This document shows positions 53,808 through 63,718 of a stretch of DNA of 64,000 bases, piece after piece; the first letter of the stretch is position 1, and each line of letters opens with the position of its first letter. The position numbers were made by a program, and so were the translations under genes. Under the pieces are notes generated by a model, which made no database searches, had not been told where the DNA came from, and saw nothing but the letters and a program-made list of their open reading frames with translations. Source of the stretch: Chthoniobacterales bacterium (GTDB taxonomy: Bacteria; Verrucomicrobiota; Verrucomicrobiia; Chthoniobacterales; UBA10450); assembly GCA_035274845.1 (NCBI GenBank), contig DATENU010000011.1:186001-250000 (forward strand), given 5' to 3'.

Positions 53808-54272
53808 GTGAAGAAGAAAGGGCTGAGTCACATCGGTGGCGATCATCGGGCGAAGATGGTCGATGTCTCTGCGAAGCCGTTGAGCGCGCGCACGGCTGTC
53901 GCAGAAGGGCGCATTACCCTGGCGAAGGAAACGGTCGCGCTGATCCGCAAGAACGAGATCGCGAAAGGCGATGTGGTTGCGACCGCGCGCCTTGCCGGGA
54001 TTCAAGCGGCCAAGCGCACCGCACACCTGATCCCGCTTTGCCACACGATCCCGCTGAGTGACGTGCAGGTCACAATCGAGTTGGCGAAGGATGGCGCGAA
54101 AGTCAGCTGCACCGCGCGCACAGTCGCCCAAACCGGTGTCGAAATGGAAGCGCTCACCGGAGTCAGCGTCGCGTTGCTCACGATCTACGACATGTGCAAG
54201 GCGTTGGATAAGGAGATGGTGATCGGCGATGTGCGGTTGGTGGAAAAAACAAAGAGCGCTGTGAGTCGTTGA
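53808..54272 (+). CDS. moaC: Cyclic pyranopterin monophosphate synthase MoaC
   Basis: 154 residues from the GTG at 53808; a GTG at 53796 adds four residues but lies in a GTGACATGTGACATGTGGCG-type repeat, so the later start is preferred. MoaC makes cPMP from the MoaA product. KMVDVSAKP start, [12 protein letters not shown], and [25 protein letters not shown] are family signatures with the catalytic Lys and Asp segment. Confidence 0.94.
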   Translation: MKKKGLSHIGGDHRAKMVDVSAKPLSARTAVAEGRITLAKETVALIRKNEIAKGDVVATARLAGIQAAKRTAHLIPLCHTIPLSDVQVTIELAKDGAKVSCTARTVAQTGVEMEALTGVSVALLTIYDMCKALDKEMVIGDVRLVEKTKSAVSR

Positions 54273-54403
54273 GAATGACGAAGCTCGAATGACGAATGAC
54301 GAAGGAATGACAAAACCCGAAGTCCGAAGCCACTGCCGCGTGGTCTTTTCGTCATTCGTGCTTCGTCATTGTTTCGTCATTCGACATGCGTCATTCGTCA
54401 TTG
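54273..54403 (+). repeat. GACGAATGACGAA inverted repeat
   Basis: AATGACGAATGACGAAGGAATGAC on the left and the complement TCATTCGTGCTTCGTCATTGTTTC on the right, with TCATTCGTCATT near the end; a large imperfect hairpin between moaC and mog. The mog frame can be read into it, but the true ATG is at 54417. Confidence 0.75.
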
Positions 54404-54416
54404 GCCTCTCCTGACC

Positions 54417-54899
54417 ATGCAAATCACCGTCGGCATCATCACTATCTCGGACCGCGCCACCTCCGGCGAATACGAGGACCTGGGCGGACCGGCCGTGAAA
54501 GAGGCGGCCGAGAACTATGGCTGGCAGGTTTTGAGTGAAGCGATCGTTCCGGATGAAGCCGCGCGCATCCAGGAGACAATTCGCTCGTTCTCAAATCAGG
54601 GGTGCGGCCTGATTCTGACGACCGGTGGGACCGGTGTAGCCGAGCGCGACGTCACACCGGAAGCTATTCGCGCCATCATGCGGGTGGAGATTCCGGGGTT
54701 TGGCGAAACGATGCGGCGTGAATCGATGAAGATTACGCCGAATGCAATTCTGTCCCGCAGTCTGGCCGCGATCGTGGACCGTTCGCTCGTCCTGGCCCTG
54801 CCCGGCAAGCCATCGGGCGCGGTGGAATGTCTCGGTTTCGTTTTGGGCGCGATCCCGCACGCGGTCGCGCTCGCGCAACGCGTGCCGACATCCTGCTAA
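54417..54899 (+). CDS. mog: Molybdopterin adenylyltransferase (Mog/MoaB)
   Basis: 160 residues from the ATG at 54417. Adenylylates molybdopterin before Mo insertion. ITVGIITISDRATSGEYED at the start, the TTGGTGVAERDVTPEA substrate motif near 67-82, and LALPGKPSGAVECLGF near the end. Third gene of moaA-moaC-mog; no moeA in the window. Often MoaB-named homologues do the same step. Confidence 0.93.
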   Translation: MQITVGIITISDRATSGEYEDLGGPAVKEAAENYGWQVLSEAIVPDEAARIQETIRSFSNQGCGLILTTGGTGVAERDVTPEAIRAIMRVEIPGFGETMRRESMKITPNAILSRSLAAIVDRSLVLALPGKPSGAVECLGFVLGAIPHAVALAQRVPTSC

Positions 54900-54905
54900 T
54901 TTCCG

Positions 54906-54979
54906 GGTAGGGACGCCGCGCTGCGGCGTCTCCGGATAATGGCGCGTTCCGACGGACGCCGCAGCGCGACGTCCCTACC
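54906..54979 (+). repeat. GTAGGGAC palindromic repeat
   Basis: GGTAGGGACGCCGCGCTGC at 54906 and CGCAGCGCGACGTCCCTACC ending 54979. Sits between mog and the convergent M23 peptidase gene, whose TAA is just past it. The fourth closely matching instance of the family. Confidence 0.85.
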
Positions 54980-56014
54980 TTAATCCGGAAAAGTCAGCAG
55001 CCGCATAAACTGCTTTCCTTTTTCCGTGAGATGGGCGCTCGCACCCCGGCCCGACAGCCGTTCGTTCGTGAGGAGGCCGGAATTGACTCCGCCCGGTTTC
55101 AGATACGAGAGCTCCGGTTCCGGAACCACTTTTGGGTTTGCCTGGACTTTGAGGGGAACCCCGGCCCGGTTGAACGAAATCTCCCAGCTGCCCTGTTCGC
55201 CCTCCGCTTTTTGTCGCACCATCCACGGATAGAGCTTTGCCAGGTCGAAGTTTTTCGAAGCCGGGACCAGCACTCGATAAAGTGTTTCCTCCTCGGCCAG
55301 GAATTGCGGAATGGTCAGGCCAGGCTGTTTTTGGAGAGCCAGATAGAGCCGGGCAATATCGAGTCCGGCCAGATTCAGTCCGTTATAGAGGCCGTTGTGG
55401 TTTGGATCGTTTTTGAAAAAATTGTCGTGCCACGCTTCAAAATGCCGGCTCAAGAGCAGGTTCAGCTCTAGATGGACGTGCGCGCGGGCCTGGTTCAAAC
55501 CTTCGCCGGTATGACCCATCACGCCGAGCTGGTCGCGCGGCTGGACCTTTTGCCCGGTGTGCACGGCGATTGAGCTCAGGTGGCCGTAGAGGCTGTAATA
55601 TTTGCAGCCGTCGAAATTATGCTCGACCACCACGTATCGTCCGTAATTCGAAAACCCGGGGACCGTGTTGGTATGCACCACGGTGCCCCCGGCGATGGCC
55701 CGCACGGCGTCCAGCGGCTCTCCCTGGGCGTCTCGCTGGAGGGGACGGATGTCGATTCCTTCGTGGAGACGGGTGTAAACTATGCCGCTCCCTGTCTCGA
55801 CCGGATTGCGGACGAATCCATAACGGCCGCCTTCCCAGGGCGTCGATTTAACTCCCTGGTAATCCCGCTCGATGTATTGGTAAAAGGCCTCCCCATCCCC
55901 GCGGAAAATGGCGTCGTTTTCGGTCGGGAGAACGAGGTTGAGGGGCGTCTGGGTTTGCGCGACAATTGGCAGGCCGATTAAGGCCATGAGGGCGGCGAAT
56001 CCGGCTGTTCTCAT
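54980..56014 (-). CDS. Exported M23-family metallopeptidase-like protein
   Basis: 344 residues with a signal peptide (MRTAGFAALMALIGLPIVAQ). LytM/M23 domain at about 55-190: LHEGIDIRP (His and Asp zinc ligands), YVVVEHNF, YGHLSSI and AHVHLEL (His ligand pair). M23 enzymes cleave peptidoglycan cross-bridges; without the usual second domain it may instead regulate amidases. A roughly 150-residue C-terminal extension follows. Confidence 0.87.
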   Translation of the reverse strand: MRTAGFAALMALIGLPIVAQTQTPLNLVLPTENDAIFRGDGEAFYQYIERDYQGVKSTPWEGGRYGFVRNPVETGSGIVYTRLHEGIDIRPLQRDAQGEPLDAVRAIAGGTVVHTNTVPGFSNYGRYVVVEHNFDGCKYYSLYGHLSSIAVHTGQKVQPRDQLGVMGHTGEGLNQARAHVHLELNLLLSRHFEAWHDNFFKNDPNHNGLYNGLNLAGLDIARLYLALQKQPGLTIPQFLAEEETLYRVLVPASKNFDLAKLYPWMVRQKAEGEQGSWEISFNRAGVPLKVQANPKVVPEPELSYLKPGGVNSGLLTNERLSGRGASAHLTEKGKQFMRLLTFPD

Positions 56015-56069
56015 GGCGGGATTGATAAAGGGTTTGACACTATTTGCAACGTTTGGTGATTAGCCGCTC

Positions 56070-56591
56070 ATGAGCCGTTCGCTTGTCTTAGCCCTGCTCT
56101 CGCTGGCACTTGCAGGCGATCTTTCCGCCCAGGAACCGACGCCCGAGCGGCGAGGCGGCTGGTTCACCCGGATGCTCCATCCCTTTCAGTCCAATCCGGT
56201 GCCGACTTATAAAGATTCGCGGCTCCGCGGTCTCGTCCTGGAGCTAAAACTTTCACCGCAACCCGTGAAACTCTCCGAGGTGCGCCAATTGCAGATAAAC
56301 CTGACGCTGCGGAACGTATCGAAGAAGGCGGTGGTTCTCGATTTTCCCACTGAACAACGGTTCGAGATTTATCTGCGAAATTCTTCCGACGCTATTCTCA
56401 CCACCTGGACCGACAACCATGCCTTCGAGGAGAAAGCTGGCACGGTCCTGATCAATCCTTTGGAGCACATCAATTATCCCGAAACGATCGCGACCCGCGA
56501 CCTGACCGCGAACAAAGTTTTCATCGCCGAGGTTTTCTTTCCGCAATACCCTGAGCTCCGCGTCCGGCAGAAATTTCTGACGGCGCCGTAG
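56070..56591 (+). CDS. Exported BsuPI-related domain protein
   Basis: 173 residues. Signal peptide (MSRSLVLALLSLALAGDLSA), then an Ig-like BsuPI domain: LELKLSPQPVKLSEVRQLQINLTLRNVSKKAVVLDFP, RFEIYLRNSSDAIL. BsuPI is the intracellular proteinase inhibitor fold of Bacillus, but exported homologues are common and mostly uncharacterised. It is divergent from the M23 peptidase, with a 55-bp gap. Confidence 0.82.
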   Translation: MSRSLVLALLSLALAGDLSAQEPTPERRGGWFTRMLHPFQSNPVPTYKDSRLRGLVLELKLSPQPVKLSEVRQLQINLTLRNVSKKAVVLDFPTEQRFEIYLRNSSDAILTTWTDNHAFEEKAGTVLINPLEHINYPETIATRDLTANKVFIAEVFFPQYPELRVRQKFLTAP

Positions 56592-56608
56592 CGCGCTCCG
56601 CGCGCCAA

Positions 56609-56673
56609 GTGAATAGTAATTGGTGATGAGTGAGTGGTTGCCTATCTATTCACCAATCACTAATCACCAATCA
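56609..56673 (+). repeat. Short inverted repeat with TTGGTGAT words
   Basis: GTGAATAGTAATTGGTGATGAGTGAG on the left and TATTCACCAATCACTAATCACCAATCAC on the right fold into an imperfect hairpin between the BsuPI gene and the PHP gene. The PHP TTG start overlaps its end. Confidence 0.7.
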
Positions 56674-56675
56674 CA

Positions 56676-57458
56676 TTGCATTTATTCTCCGATTACCACA
56701 GCCATCCCCAGGGGCATCGCGTTCAACCCTTCACCCAGGCGTTGCTCCAACCGTGGGTGGATAGCGCGCGCGAACGCGGGCTGACCGATATCGCGTTCAC
56801 GGATCACGATCGCTACCACGCCGGGATCGATTTCGATGAGCTCGAAAAATTGCGGGCCGCAAATCCTGACATAAAAATCCGCGCCGGGCTCGAGCTGGAT
56901 AACGACCCGGAGACTTCGGCCGCAGGCCGGCAATGGGTGGAAAAGAATTGGAAACGTCTCGATTTCGTCCTCGGTTCGGTTCACTACCTGGACCGGCCCG
57001 ATCAAATGTTCGACAGCGTCCCGGCCGGCGCGGAACAATTTTCCGGACGCGATATCGACGAGGTTTACGCCGATTATTTTCGCCGCATCCGGGAAGTTGC
57101 CGGGACTGGGCTGGTCGATTGCCTGTCGCATCTGGACCTCATCAAGATCCACGGCCATCGATCGAGGGCGCCGGTTCGCGATCTGGTTGCCGAAACGCTC
57201 GACTTCGTTGCTGCGCGGGGACTCGCCATCGAGCTATCGACGGCCGGCTGGCGGAAGCCCGTGAAAGAGCTTTATCCCTCCGATGAGATTATCTGGCTCG
57301 CCATGGAGAAGGGAATCCGGTTCACCACTGCCTCCGACGCCCATTCCCACGTCCAGCTCGGGGAGAACTATGCGCGGCTCGCGGAGAAGATGCAGGAGCT
57401 CGGGATTCGGGAGGTTTGTGTTTTTGAGCAGCACAAAGCGCAGCTCCAGCGATTGTAG
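56676..57458 (+). CDS. PHP-domain phosphatase, HisK/histidinol-phosphatase-like
   Basis: 260 residues, TTG start, next to the repeat. PHP motif I is DYHSHPQGH, motif II is FTDHD, and further His/Asp ligands are in LGSVHYLD, CLSHLDLIK and TTASDAHSH. PHP histidinol-phosphate phosphatases (HisK) have this size and order; other phosphoesterase substrates are possible. No other histidine genes in the window. The TAG stop is inside the palindrome at 57454-57514. Confidence 0.87.
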   Translation: MHLFSDYHSHPQGHRVQPFTQALLQPWVDSARERGLTDIAFTDHDRYHAGIDFDELEKLRAANPDIKIRAGLELDNDPETSAAGRQWVEKNWKRLDFVLGSVHYLDRPDQMFDSVPAGAEQFSGRDIDEVYADYFRRIREVAGTGLVDCLSHLDLIKIHGHRSRAPVRDLVAETLDFVAARGLAIELSTAGWRKPVKELYPSDEIIWLAMEKGIRFTTASDAHSHVQLGENYARLAEKMQELGIREVCVFEQHKAQLQRL

Positions 57459-57514
57459 GGCAGGCGCTCCGCCTGCCACGATTTTCCCCCGGCAAGCGAC
57501 GCGCTTGCCCTACA
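57454..57514 (+). repeat. GTAGGGCAGGCG palindromic repeat giving two stop codons
   Basis: TGTAGGGCAGGCGCTCCGCCTGCC on the left, GGCAAGCGACGCGCTTGCCCTACA on the right. The TAG at 57456-57458 ends the PHP gene (+) and the TAG at 57512-57510 ends ybaB (-), one from each end of the same element. Confidence 0.9.
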
Positions 57515-57821
57515 GTCCCAATCCGCCCAAACCCAGGCCGCCGGTGATCTTGGTCATCTCGCTTTGAGCGAGATCCTTTCCTTGCGCGATCGCCTGTTTC
57601 ACGCCGCTCAGGACTGCTTCCTCCAGAAATTCCACGTCCTCAGGATCGACGATCTCCTTCGCGATCTTGATCGAGGTCACTTCGCCGGCGCCGTTGGCGA
57701 CCACCGTCACTTTCCCGCCCGCTGCCTGGACTTCGACCGTTTTGTCCTCCAGCTCGGCCTGCGTTTTCGCCATCTGCTCCTGCATCTTCTGCGCCTGCTT
57801 CATTAACTTGTTCAGATTCAT
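57510..57821 (-). CDS. ybaB: YbaB/EbfC-family nucleoid-associated protein
   Basis: 103 residues. YbaB fold: MNLNKLMKQAQKMQEQMAKTQ start, the VEVQAAGGKVTVVANGAGEVTSIKI core and GVKQAIAQGK tail. Binds DNA non-specifically or near nucleoid; its gene usually follows dnaX, as it does here (28 bp downstream). recR, which often comes next, is not present. Confidence 0.94.
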   Translation of the reverse strand: MNLNKLMKQAQKMQEQMAKTQAELEDKTVEVQAAGGKVTVVANGAGEVTSIKIAKEIVDPEDVEFLEEAVLSGVKQAIAQGKDLAQSEMTKITGGLGLGGLGL

Positions 57822-57849
57822 AAGTGGTATCCTCGCGAAACGTTCGCAG

Positions 57850-59523
<1,674 letters not shown>

Positions 59524-59611
59524 ACCTCGAATCTAATCCGGCCAATCGTCCGCGAAAACAGAAATCAGAAAACCGCCGCTCCTTGGTTTGCGTCTACGCT
59601 TTCCTCCATTC

Positions 59612-59645
59612 GGCGTTGGACGTTGGGCGTTGGGCGTTGGACGTT
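59612..59645 (+). repeat. GTTGGACGTTGGGC short tandem repeat
   Basis: Runs of CGTTGGACGTTGGGCGTTGG, about 34 bp, in the gap between dnaX and the P1 peptidase start; a dispersed low-complexity repeat, not coding. Confidence 0.7.
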
Positions 59646-59657
59646 TTGCCCTTCGCT

Positions 59658-60872
59658 ATGACAATCATCTCGCCACGTCTCTCCATTCTCGCGGTCGCTT
59701 TGTTTCTAACGCCGCCCCTCTCCGCCCGCGAACCGCAGACGTCTCCACCACCCAGCCAAACCGCGGTTCGCGCCCGTGCTCTCGGCATTCCTTTTGACGG
59801 CACCCCGGGCGCCCTTAATTCCATCACCGACGTGGCCGGCGTCGAGGTCGGCTATAGCACGTTGATCAGCGGCGAAGGTAAGCTCGAGGTCGGCAAAGGT
59901 CCGGTCAGAACGGGGGTCACCATGATCCTCCCGCGTGGGAAAACGGACGACCCGGTTTATGCCGGCGTTTTCAATTTGAACGGGAATGGCGAAATGACCG
60001 GCACGGCCTGGCTGGAGGAAGGTGGTTTCCTGGAAGGGCCCATCGCGATCACTAACACCCACAGCGTCGGCGTCGTCCGTGATGCGATCATTGCCTGGCG
60101 AGTGGCGCGGGGTGGTGCAGATACGCTCGGCTTTGCGTGGAGTCTGCCGGTCGTCGCGGAAACATGGGACGGTTTTTTGAACGATACGAACGGATTTCAC
60201 GTAAAGCCCGAGCACGTTTTCAACGCGCTCAACTCCGCTCACGGCGGCGCCATCGAAGAAGGGAGCGTCGGCGGCGGAACCGGGATGGTCTGTTATGAGT
60301 TCAAGGGCGGAACTGGGACCGCCTCCCGCAAGATCGAGATGCGCGAGAAAAAGGACGCTCCTCCGCGTTCTTTCACCGTCGGGGTTTTGCTCCAGGCGAA
60401 TTTTGGGCGGCGACCGCAGCTCACTATCGCGGGTATGCCCGTCGGGACGGAAATTCCGGGCAGCGTTTACAAGAGAGAAAACGGCTCCTGCATCGCGGTA
60501 GTCGCGACGGACGCGCCCCTCTTGCCTCACCAACTAAAGCGCCTTGCCCGGCGGGTTTCGCTCGGCCTCGCGCGCACCGGGACAGTTTCCGGCAACGGTT
60601 CCGGCGATTTGTTCCTCGCCTTTTCGACGGCAAACCCGGAAGCGTCCAATCCCGAGAAGCTTACCCGGTCAGTCGAAACGATTCCGAACGACCGGCTCGA
60701 TCCAATTTTCGACGCCACGGTTCAGGCGACCGAGGAAGCAGTCGTCAATGCGCTCATCGACAATCAAAGCATGACCGGCCGGGACGATCACCGCGTGGAA
60801 GCTCTCTCGCACGACCGTGTGCGCGAGCTCTTGAAGAAATACAACCGCGCCCAGCCTGGAGCGACGCCGTGA
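59658..60872 (+). CDS. Exported P1-family (DmpA-like) aminopeptidase
   Basis: 404 residues from the ATG at 59658 (the frame is open to 59481). Signal peptide then a DmpA/P1 (S58) fold: GALNSITDVAGVEVGYST, ITNTHSVGVVRDAI, GSVGGGTGMVCYEFKGGTGTASR, and RSFTVGVLLQANFGRR with a candidate autoprocessing Ser. These enzymes self-cleave and remove N-terminal D- or L-residues from small peptides. Periplasmic location inferred. Confidence 0.9.
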   Translation: MTIISPRLSILAVALFLTPPLSAREPQTSPPPSQTAVRARALGIPFDGTPGALNSITDVAGVEVGYSTLISGEGKLEVGKGPVRTGVTMILPRGKTDDPVYAGVFNLNGNGEMTGTAWLEEGGFLEGPIAITNTHSVGVVRDAIIAWRVARGGADTLGFAWSLPVVAETWDGFLNDTNGFHVKPEHVFNALNSAHGGAIEEGSVGGGTGMVCYEFKGGTGTASRKIEMREKKDAPPRSFTVGVLLQANFGRRPQLTIAGMPVGTEIPGSVYKRENGSCIAVVATDAPLLPHQLKRLARRVSLGLARTGTVSGNGSGDLFLAFSTANPEASNPEKLTRSVETIPNDRLDPIFDATVQATEEAVVNALIDNQSMTGRDDHRVEALSHDRVRELLKKYNRAQPGATP

Positions 60873-60977
60873 GATGGAGCCGGCCTGCCACCAGGCCGGA
60901 GGAGAGAGGCTTGATCAGGAAAGAGGCTGGCTCCCGACGGCACGAAGGCGTGCCGTCTCCAGAAAGGCTCTGGTGAC
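60873..60977 (+). repeat. GCCGGCCTGCC / GGCACGAAGGCGTGCC repeat spacer
   Basis: Palindromes AGCCGGCCTGCCACCAGGCCGG and GACGGCACGAAGGCGTGCCGTC form two hairpins in the 105-bp convergent gap after the P1 peptidase; possible terminator. No gene. Confidence 0.7.
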
Positions 60978-61244
60978 CTAGGCCAGCAATCGACGCGGAT
61001 GTACGTTTAGGAAGCGGACCGCCGGTTTCCGGATCACACCCGCCGTGGGTTTACCAGAAGTGATTCGCACGCTCACGCAGGCGTCGCTGGGATCGTTGCC
61101 TTCGAAGCATCGCTCCCATTGGTCTTTCGCTGCGCCCAGGACCCGGGCGTAATTCACATCCAGAGCCTGCTTTAGGCCGGTAATCAGGCGGCGACTATCG
61201 ATGAAGTTGTCGGAGAGGAGGTGGGCTTGAGATGAGCTTTTCAT
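60978..61244 (-). CDS. Small hypothetical protein
   Basis: 88 residues from ATG at 61244 (the frame extends to 61298). Basic, with LLSDNFIDSRRLITGLKQALDVNYARVL and EGNDPSDACVSVRITSGKPT; no family recognised. Codon composition resembles neighbours and the frame has no overlapping better candidate, so it is kept with moderate confidence. Confidence 0.5.
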   Translation of the reverse strand: MKSSSQAHLLSDNFIDSRRLITGLKQALDVNYARVLGAAKDQWERCFEGNDPSDACVSVRITSGKPTAGVIRKPAVRFLNVHPRRLLA

Positions 61245-61368
61245 GGCGGCCCGCTTGAACAGCAGGATGTGAGCCGGGTTGTGCGCTTTTAAGCTCAAAA
61301 TACGAAGCTCGGTGCCATCCTCCGAAAGAGCGAATAGTGCGAAACCGTTTTCCGTATTTCCGATTCGG

Positions 61369-61593
61369 TTATTGTTTCGGATTTCGAGTTTCGAGCTTCG
61401 AAATTTCCTCCTCCAGTTCCTGCTTGAGATGTCTCCTTGCCGATTTCTTGATGGCTCGCCGCTCCGCCGCGACCGCTTGTTTTTCGACCTGGCGCTGCTG
61501 GCGCGTCCGCGTCTCCAGCTCGCTCGGCGAATGCGAAATCTTGGGTCGGTTCGCGCCGATCTTTTTCTCTTTGGGCCTGGCGTAGGGATTCAT
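61369..61593 (-). CDS. Small basic hypothetical protein
   Basis: 74 residues. Lys/Arg/Glu-rich with a predicted coiled helix (RQQRQVEKQAVAAERRAIKK, then ELEEEISKLETRN). The last codons run into a TTCGGATTTCGAGTTTCGAGC-type dispersed repeat, so the real C-terminus may be shorter or donated by the repeat. No family known. Confidence 0.5.
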   Translation of the reverse strand: MNPYARPKEKKIGANRPKISHSPSELETRTRQQRQVEKQAVAAERRAIKKSARRHLKQELEEEISKLETRNPKQ

Positions 61594-61673
61594 GAGGGCG
61601 CGGTTAACGATCCGGGCGCTTTCGTAATTTCGCGAGTGGAAATCTGGCGGCTAGTTCTCTAGCTTGCGGCGAG

Positions 61674-62186
61674 ATGAATTGGGACGCCATCAACGCCATT
61701 TCGCAGCTGATCAGTTCGATCGCGGTGGTGGTCTCGGTCCTCTATCTGGCGGTGCAACTGCGCAGCAGCACCCGCGTTGCGCGGGTCGCGGCGATGGACG
61801 CAGCCGCGGCGGCGCTGCGGGATGTTACCAAGCCGTTCATGGAAAACGCGGAGCTGGGACGCGTCTGGCGGACCGGCTTGGAGAATCTCGGCGCGCTATC
61901 TCCGGAAGATCAGGCCCGATTTTTCCACGCCGCCCATCAATTCCTCAAGGCCCTGGAAACGATCCATTACCATTACGTGTATGGATTGCTCGACACCCAG
62001 CTTTGGCTTGGTTGGCGTGAGCTGCTCCAGCATTACGTGAACACGCCGGGAATCGATTACTACCTGAGCAAACGCTCCGCGGTTTTTTCCGAGCGATTCT
62101 GCAAATTTATTGCCGAGCTTGAGCCGGTCTCCGAACGCATGACCGTGGGCAATCTGCTCGGCAAAGAAGCGCCTCCGCGCTGCTAA
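61674..62186 (+). CDS. Membrane-anchored hypothetical protein
   Basis: 170 residues. One N-terminal membrane helix (AISQLISSIAVVVSVLYLAVQL), then an all-helical domain with DVTKPFMENAELGRVWRTGLENL and FLKALETIHYHYVYGLLD. This layout is common to uncharacterised bacterial proteins with a single anchor; no enzyme motif is seen. It ends one base before the dehydratase ATG, so probably same operon. Confidence 0.8.
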   Translation: MNWDAINAISQLISSIAVVVSVLYLAVQLRSSTRVARVAAMDAAAAALRDVTKPFMENAELGRVWRTGLENLGALSPEDQARFFHAAHQFLKALETIHYHYVYGLLDTQLWLGWRELLQHYVNTPGIDYYLSKRSAVFSERFCKFIAELEPVSERMTVGNLLGKEAPPRC

Positions 62187-62187
62187 T

Positions 62188-63138
62188 ATGTCTGTCGACC
62201 TCGAATCAATTCGGGCCGCGCACGAGCGCATTCGGCCATTCGTCCACCGAACGCCGGTGCTGACCAGCGAGCGCCTCGACGCCGCGGCCGGAGCCTCACT
62301 TTTCTTCAAGTGCGAAAACTTCCAGAAGGTGGGCGCGTTCAAGGCGCGCGGGGCGACGAACGCGGTCTTTTCGCTCGAGGAGGAAACGGCCCGGCGCGGC
62401 GTCGCTACCCATTCCTCGGGCAATCACGCGGCGGCTTTGGCCCGGGCCGCGAAGCTGCGCGGAATCCCGGCCCATATCGTGATGCCGTCCAACACCTTGA
62501 AGGTGAAGGTGCGCGCGGTCGAAGGTTACGGCGCCCGGATTGTTTTTTGCGAACCGAACCAGCGCGCTCGGGAAGAAGCTTGTGCGCGCGTCATCGCGGA
62601 AACCGGCGCGAAGTTGATTCATCCTTTCGAAAATGAAGATGTGATGGCGGGGCAGGGCACAGCCGCGATCGAGTTGCTTGAGGAGGTCCCCAACCTCGAT
62701 CTCATCCTTTGTCCAGTTGGCGGCGGCGGTCTCCTTTCGGGGACAGCGGTCGCGGCCAAAAGTCTGCGGCCGAGCATCAAAGTGATCGCCACCGAACCCA
62801 GCGGCGCCGATGACGCCGCCCAGTCATTCCGGGAGCAACGTCTCGTTCGCCAGGAAGACAAGAATACGATTGCAGATGGATTACGAACCGATCTCGGCGA
62901 GCCGAATTTCGACCTGATCAAACGTTACGTGGACGACGTCGTGACGGTCAGCGAGGCAGGCATTGTCACGGCCATGCGGACGATCTGGGAGACGATGAAG
63001 ATCGTAGTCGAACCCTCCGCGGCAGTTTCCTACGCCGTAATCCCTGAGGGCATGGTTGATTGCCGCTCCAAACGGGTCGGGATCATCCTCACGGGCGGCA
63101 ACGTCGATCTGGACGCCCTTCCGTGGCTGAAGTTTTGA
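62188..63138 (+). CDS. Serine/threonine dehydratase or serine racemase-like
   Basis: 316 residues. Fold II PLP enzyme: PLP Lys in VGAFKARGATNA near 53, phosphate-binding glycine loop PVGGGGLLSGT near 177, HSSGNHAAALA. The size (about 320, no ACT regulatory domain) fits catabolic threonine dehydratase (TdcB-like) or serine racemase rather than IlvA. Product is 2-oxobutanoate/pyruvate, or D-serine. Substrate cannot be decided from sequence. Confidence 0.92.
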   Translation: MSVDLESIRAAHERIRPFVHRTPVLTSERLDAAAGASLFFKCENFQKVGAFKARGATNAVFSLEEETARRGVATHSSGNHAAALARAAKLRGIPAHIVMPSNTLKVKVRAVEGYGARIVFCEPNQRAREEACARVIAETGAKLIHPFENEDVMAGQGTAAIELLEEVPNLDLILCPVGGGGLLSGTAVAAKSLRPSIKVIATEPSGADDAAQSFREQRLVRQEDKNTIADGLRTDLGEPNFDLIKRYVDDVVTVSEAGIVTAMRTIWETMKIVVEPSAAVSYAVIPEGMVDCRSKRVGIILTGGNVDLDALPWLKF

Positions 63139-63195
63139 GTGGCTTCTCGTGTCGCCGGGTCGCTATTCTCACGCCGTCACAATCCACTCCGTCCC

Positions 63196-63642
63196 ATGTT
63201 GAAATCCATCATCGCGATCATCGTCAGTTACATCGTCATGTTCGCCGTGTTCATGGCGATCTTTACCTGCCTCTACTTTCTCCTTGGGGTGGAGCGCGTT
63301 TTCCAGACGGACAGTTACGAGGTTTCCATGATGTGGATTGTCCTGACCCTGGTCATCGGTTTTATCGTTTCGATGTTCTCCGGTTACCTGTGCGCGGCCA
63401 TCAGCAAAAGCTGGCGGACCTGCCAGATTTTCGCGCTCATCGTGTTTCTCCTGGCGTTGATTCAGTGTTTCTCGGCGCTGAAACGCAATCCTGACGCGCC
63501 GAATGTTCGCGCCGGCGAAGTTGGAATGTTCGATGCAATGAGCCTCGCCGTGACGCCGCTCTGGCTGCATTTCGTTAATCCGATTTTGAGCGGCGCCGCC
63601 GTCCTGCTCGGCGCCCGAATGAAACGACGCGGCGACACCTAG
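63196..63642 (+). CDS. Small polytopic membrane protein
   Basis: 148 residues from the ATG at 63196 (the frame is open to 63139). Four hydrophobic helices (about 5, 45, 75 and 115), with VPNVRAG-like loop between the third and fourth. No family recognised. Follows the dehydratase by 57 bp. Confidence 0.75.
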   Translation: MLKSIIAIIVSYIVMFAVFMAIFTCLYFLLGVERVFQTDSYEVSMMWIVLTLVIGFIVSMFSGYLCAAISKSWRTCQIFALIVFLLALIQCFSALKRNPDAPNVRAGEVGMFDAMSLAVTPLWLHFVNPILSGAAVLLGARMKRRGDT

Positions 63643-63718
63643 GCCCGGCTCGGAGAGCCTGTTTCTTTCTGCGCACTATCCGCGTATCTCCGAAAAATCC
63701 TTTACCGTGTCGGGCTCC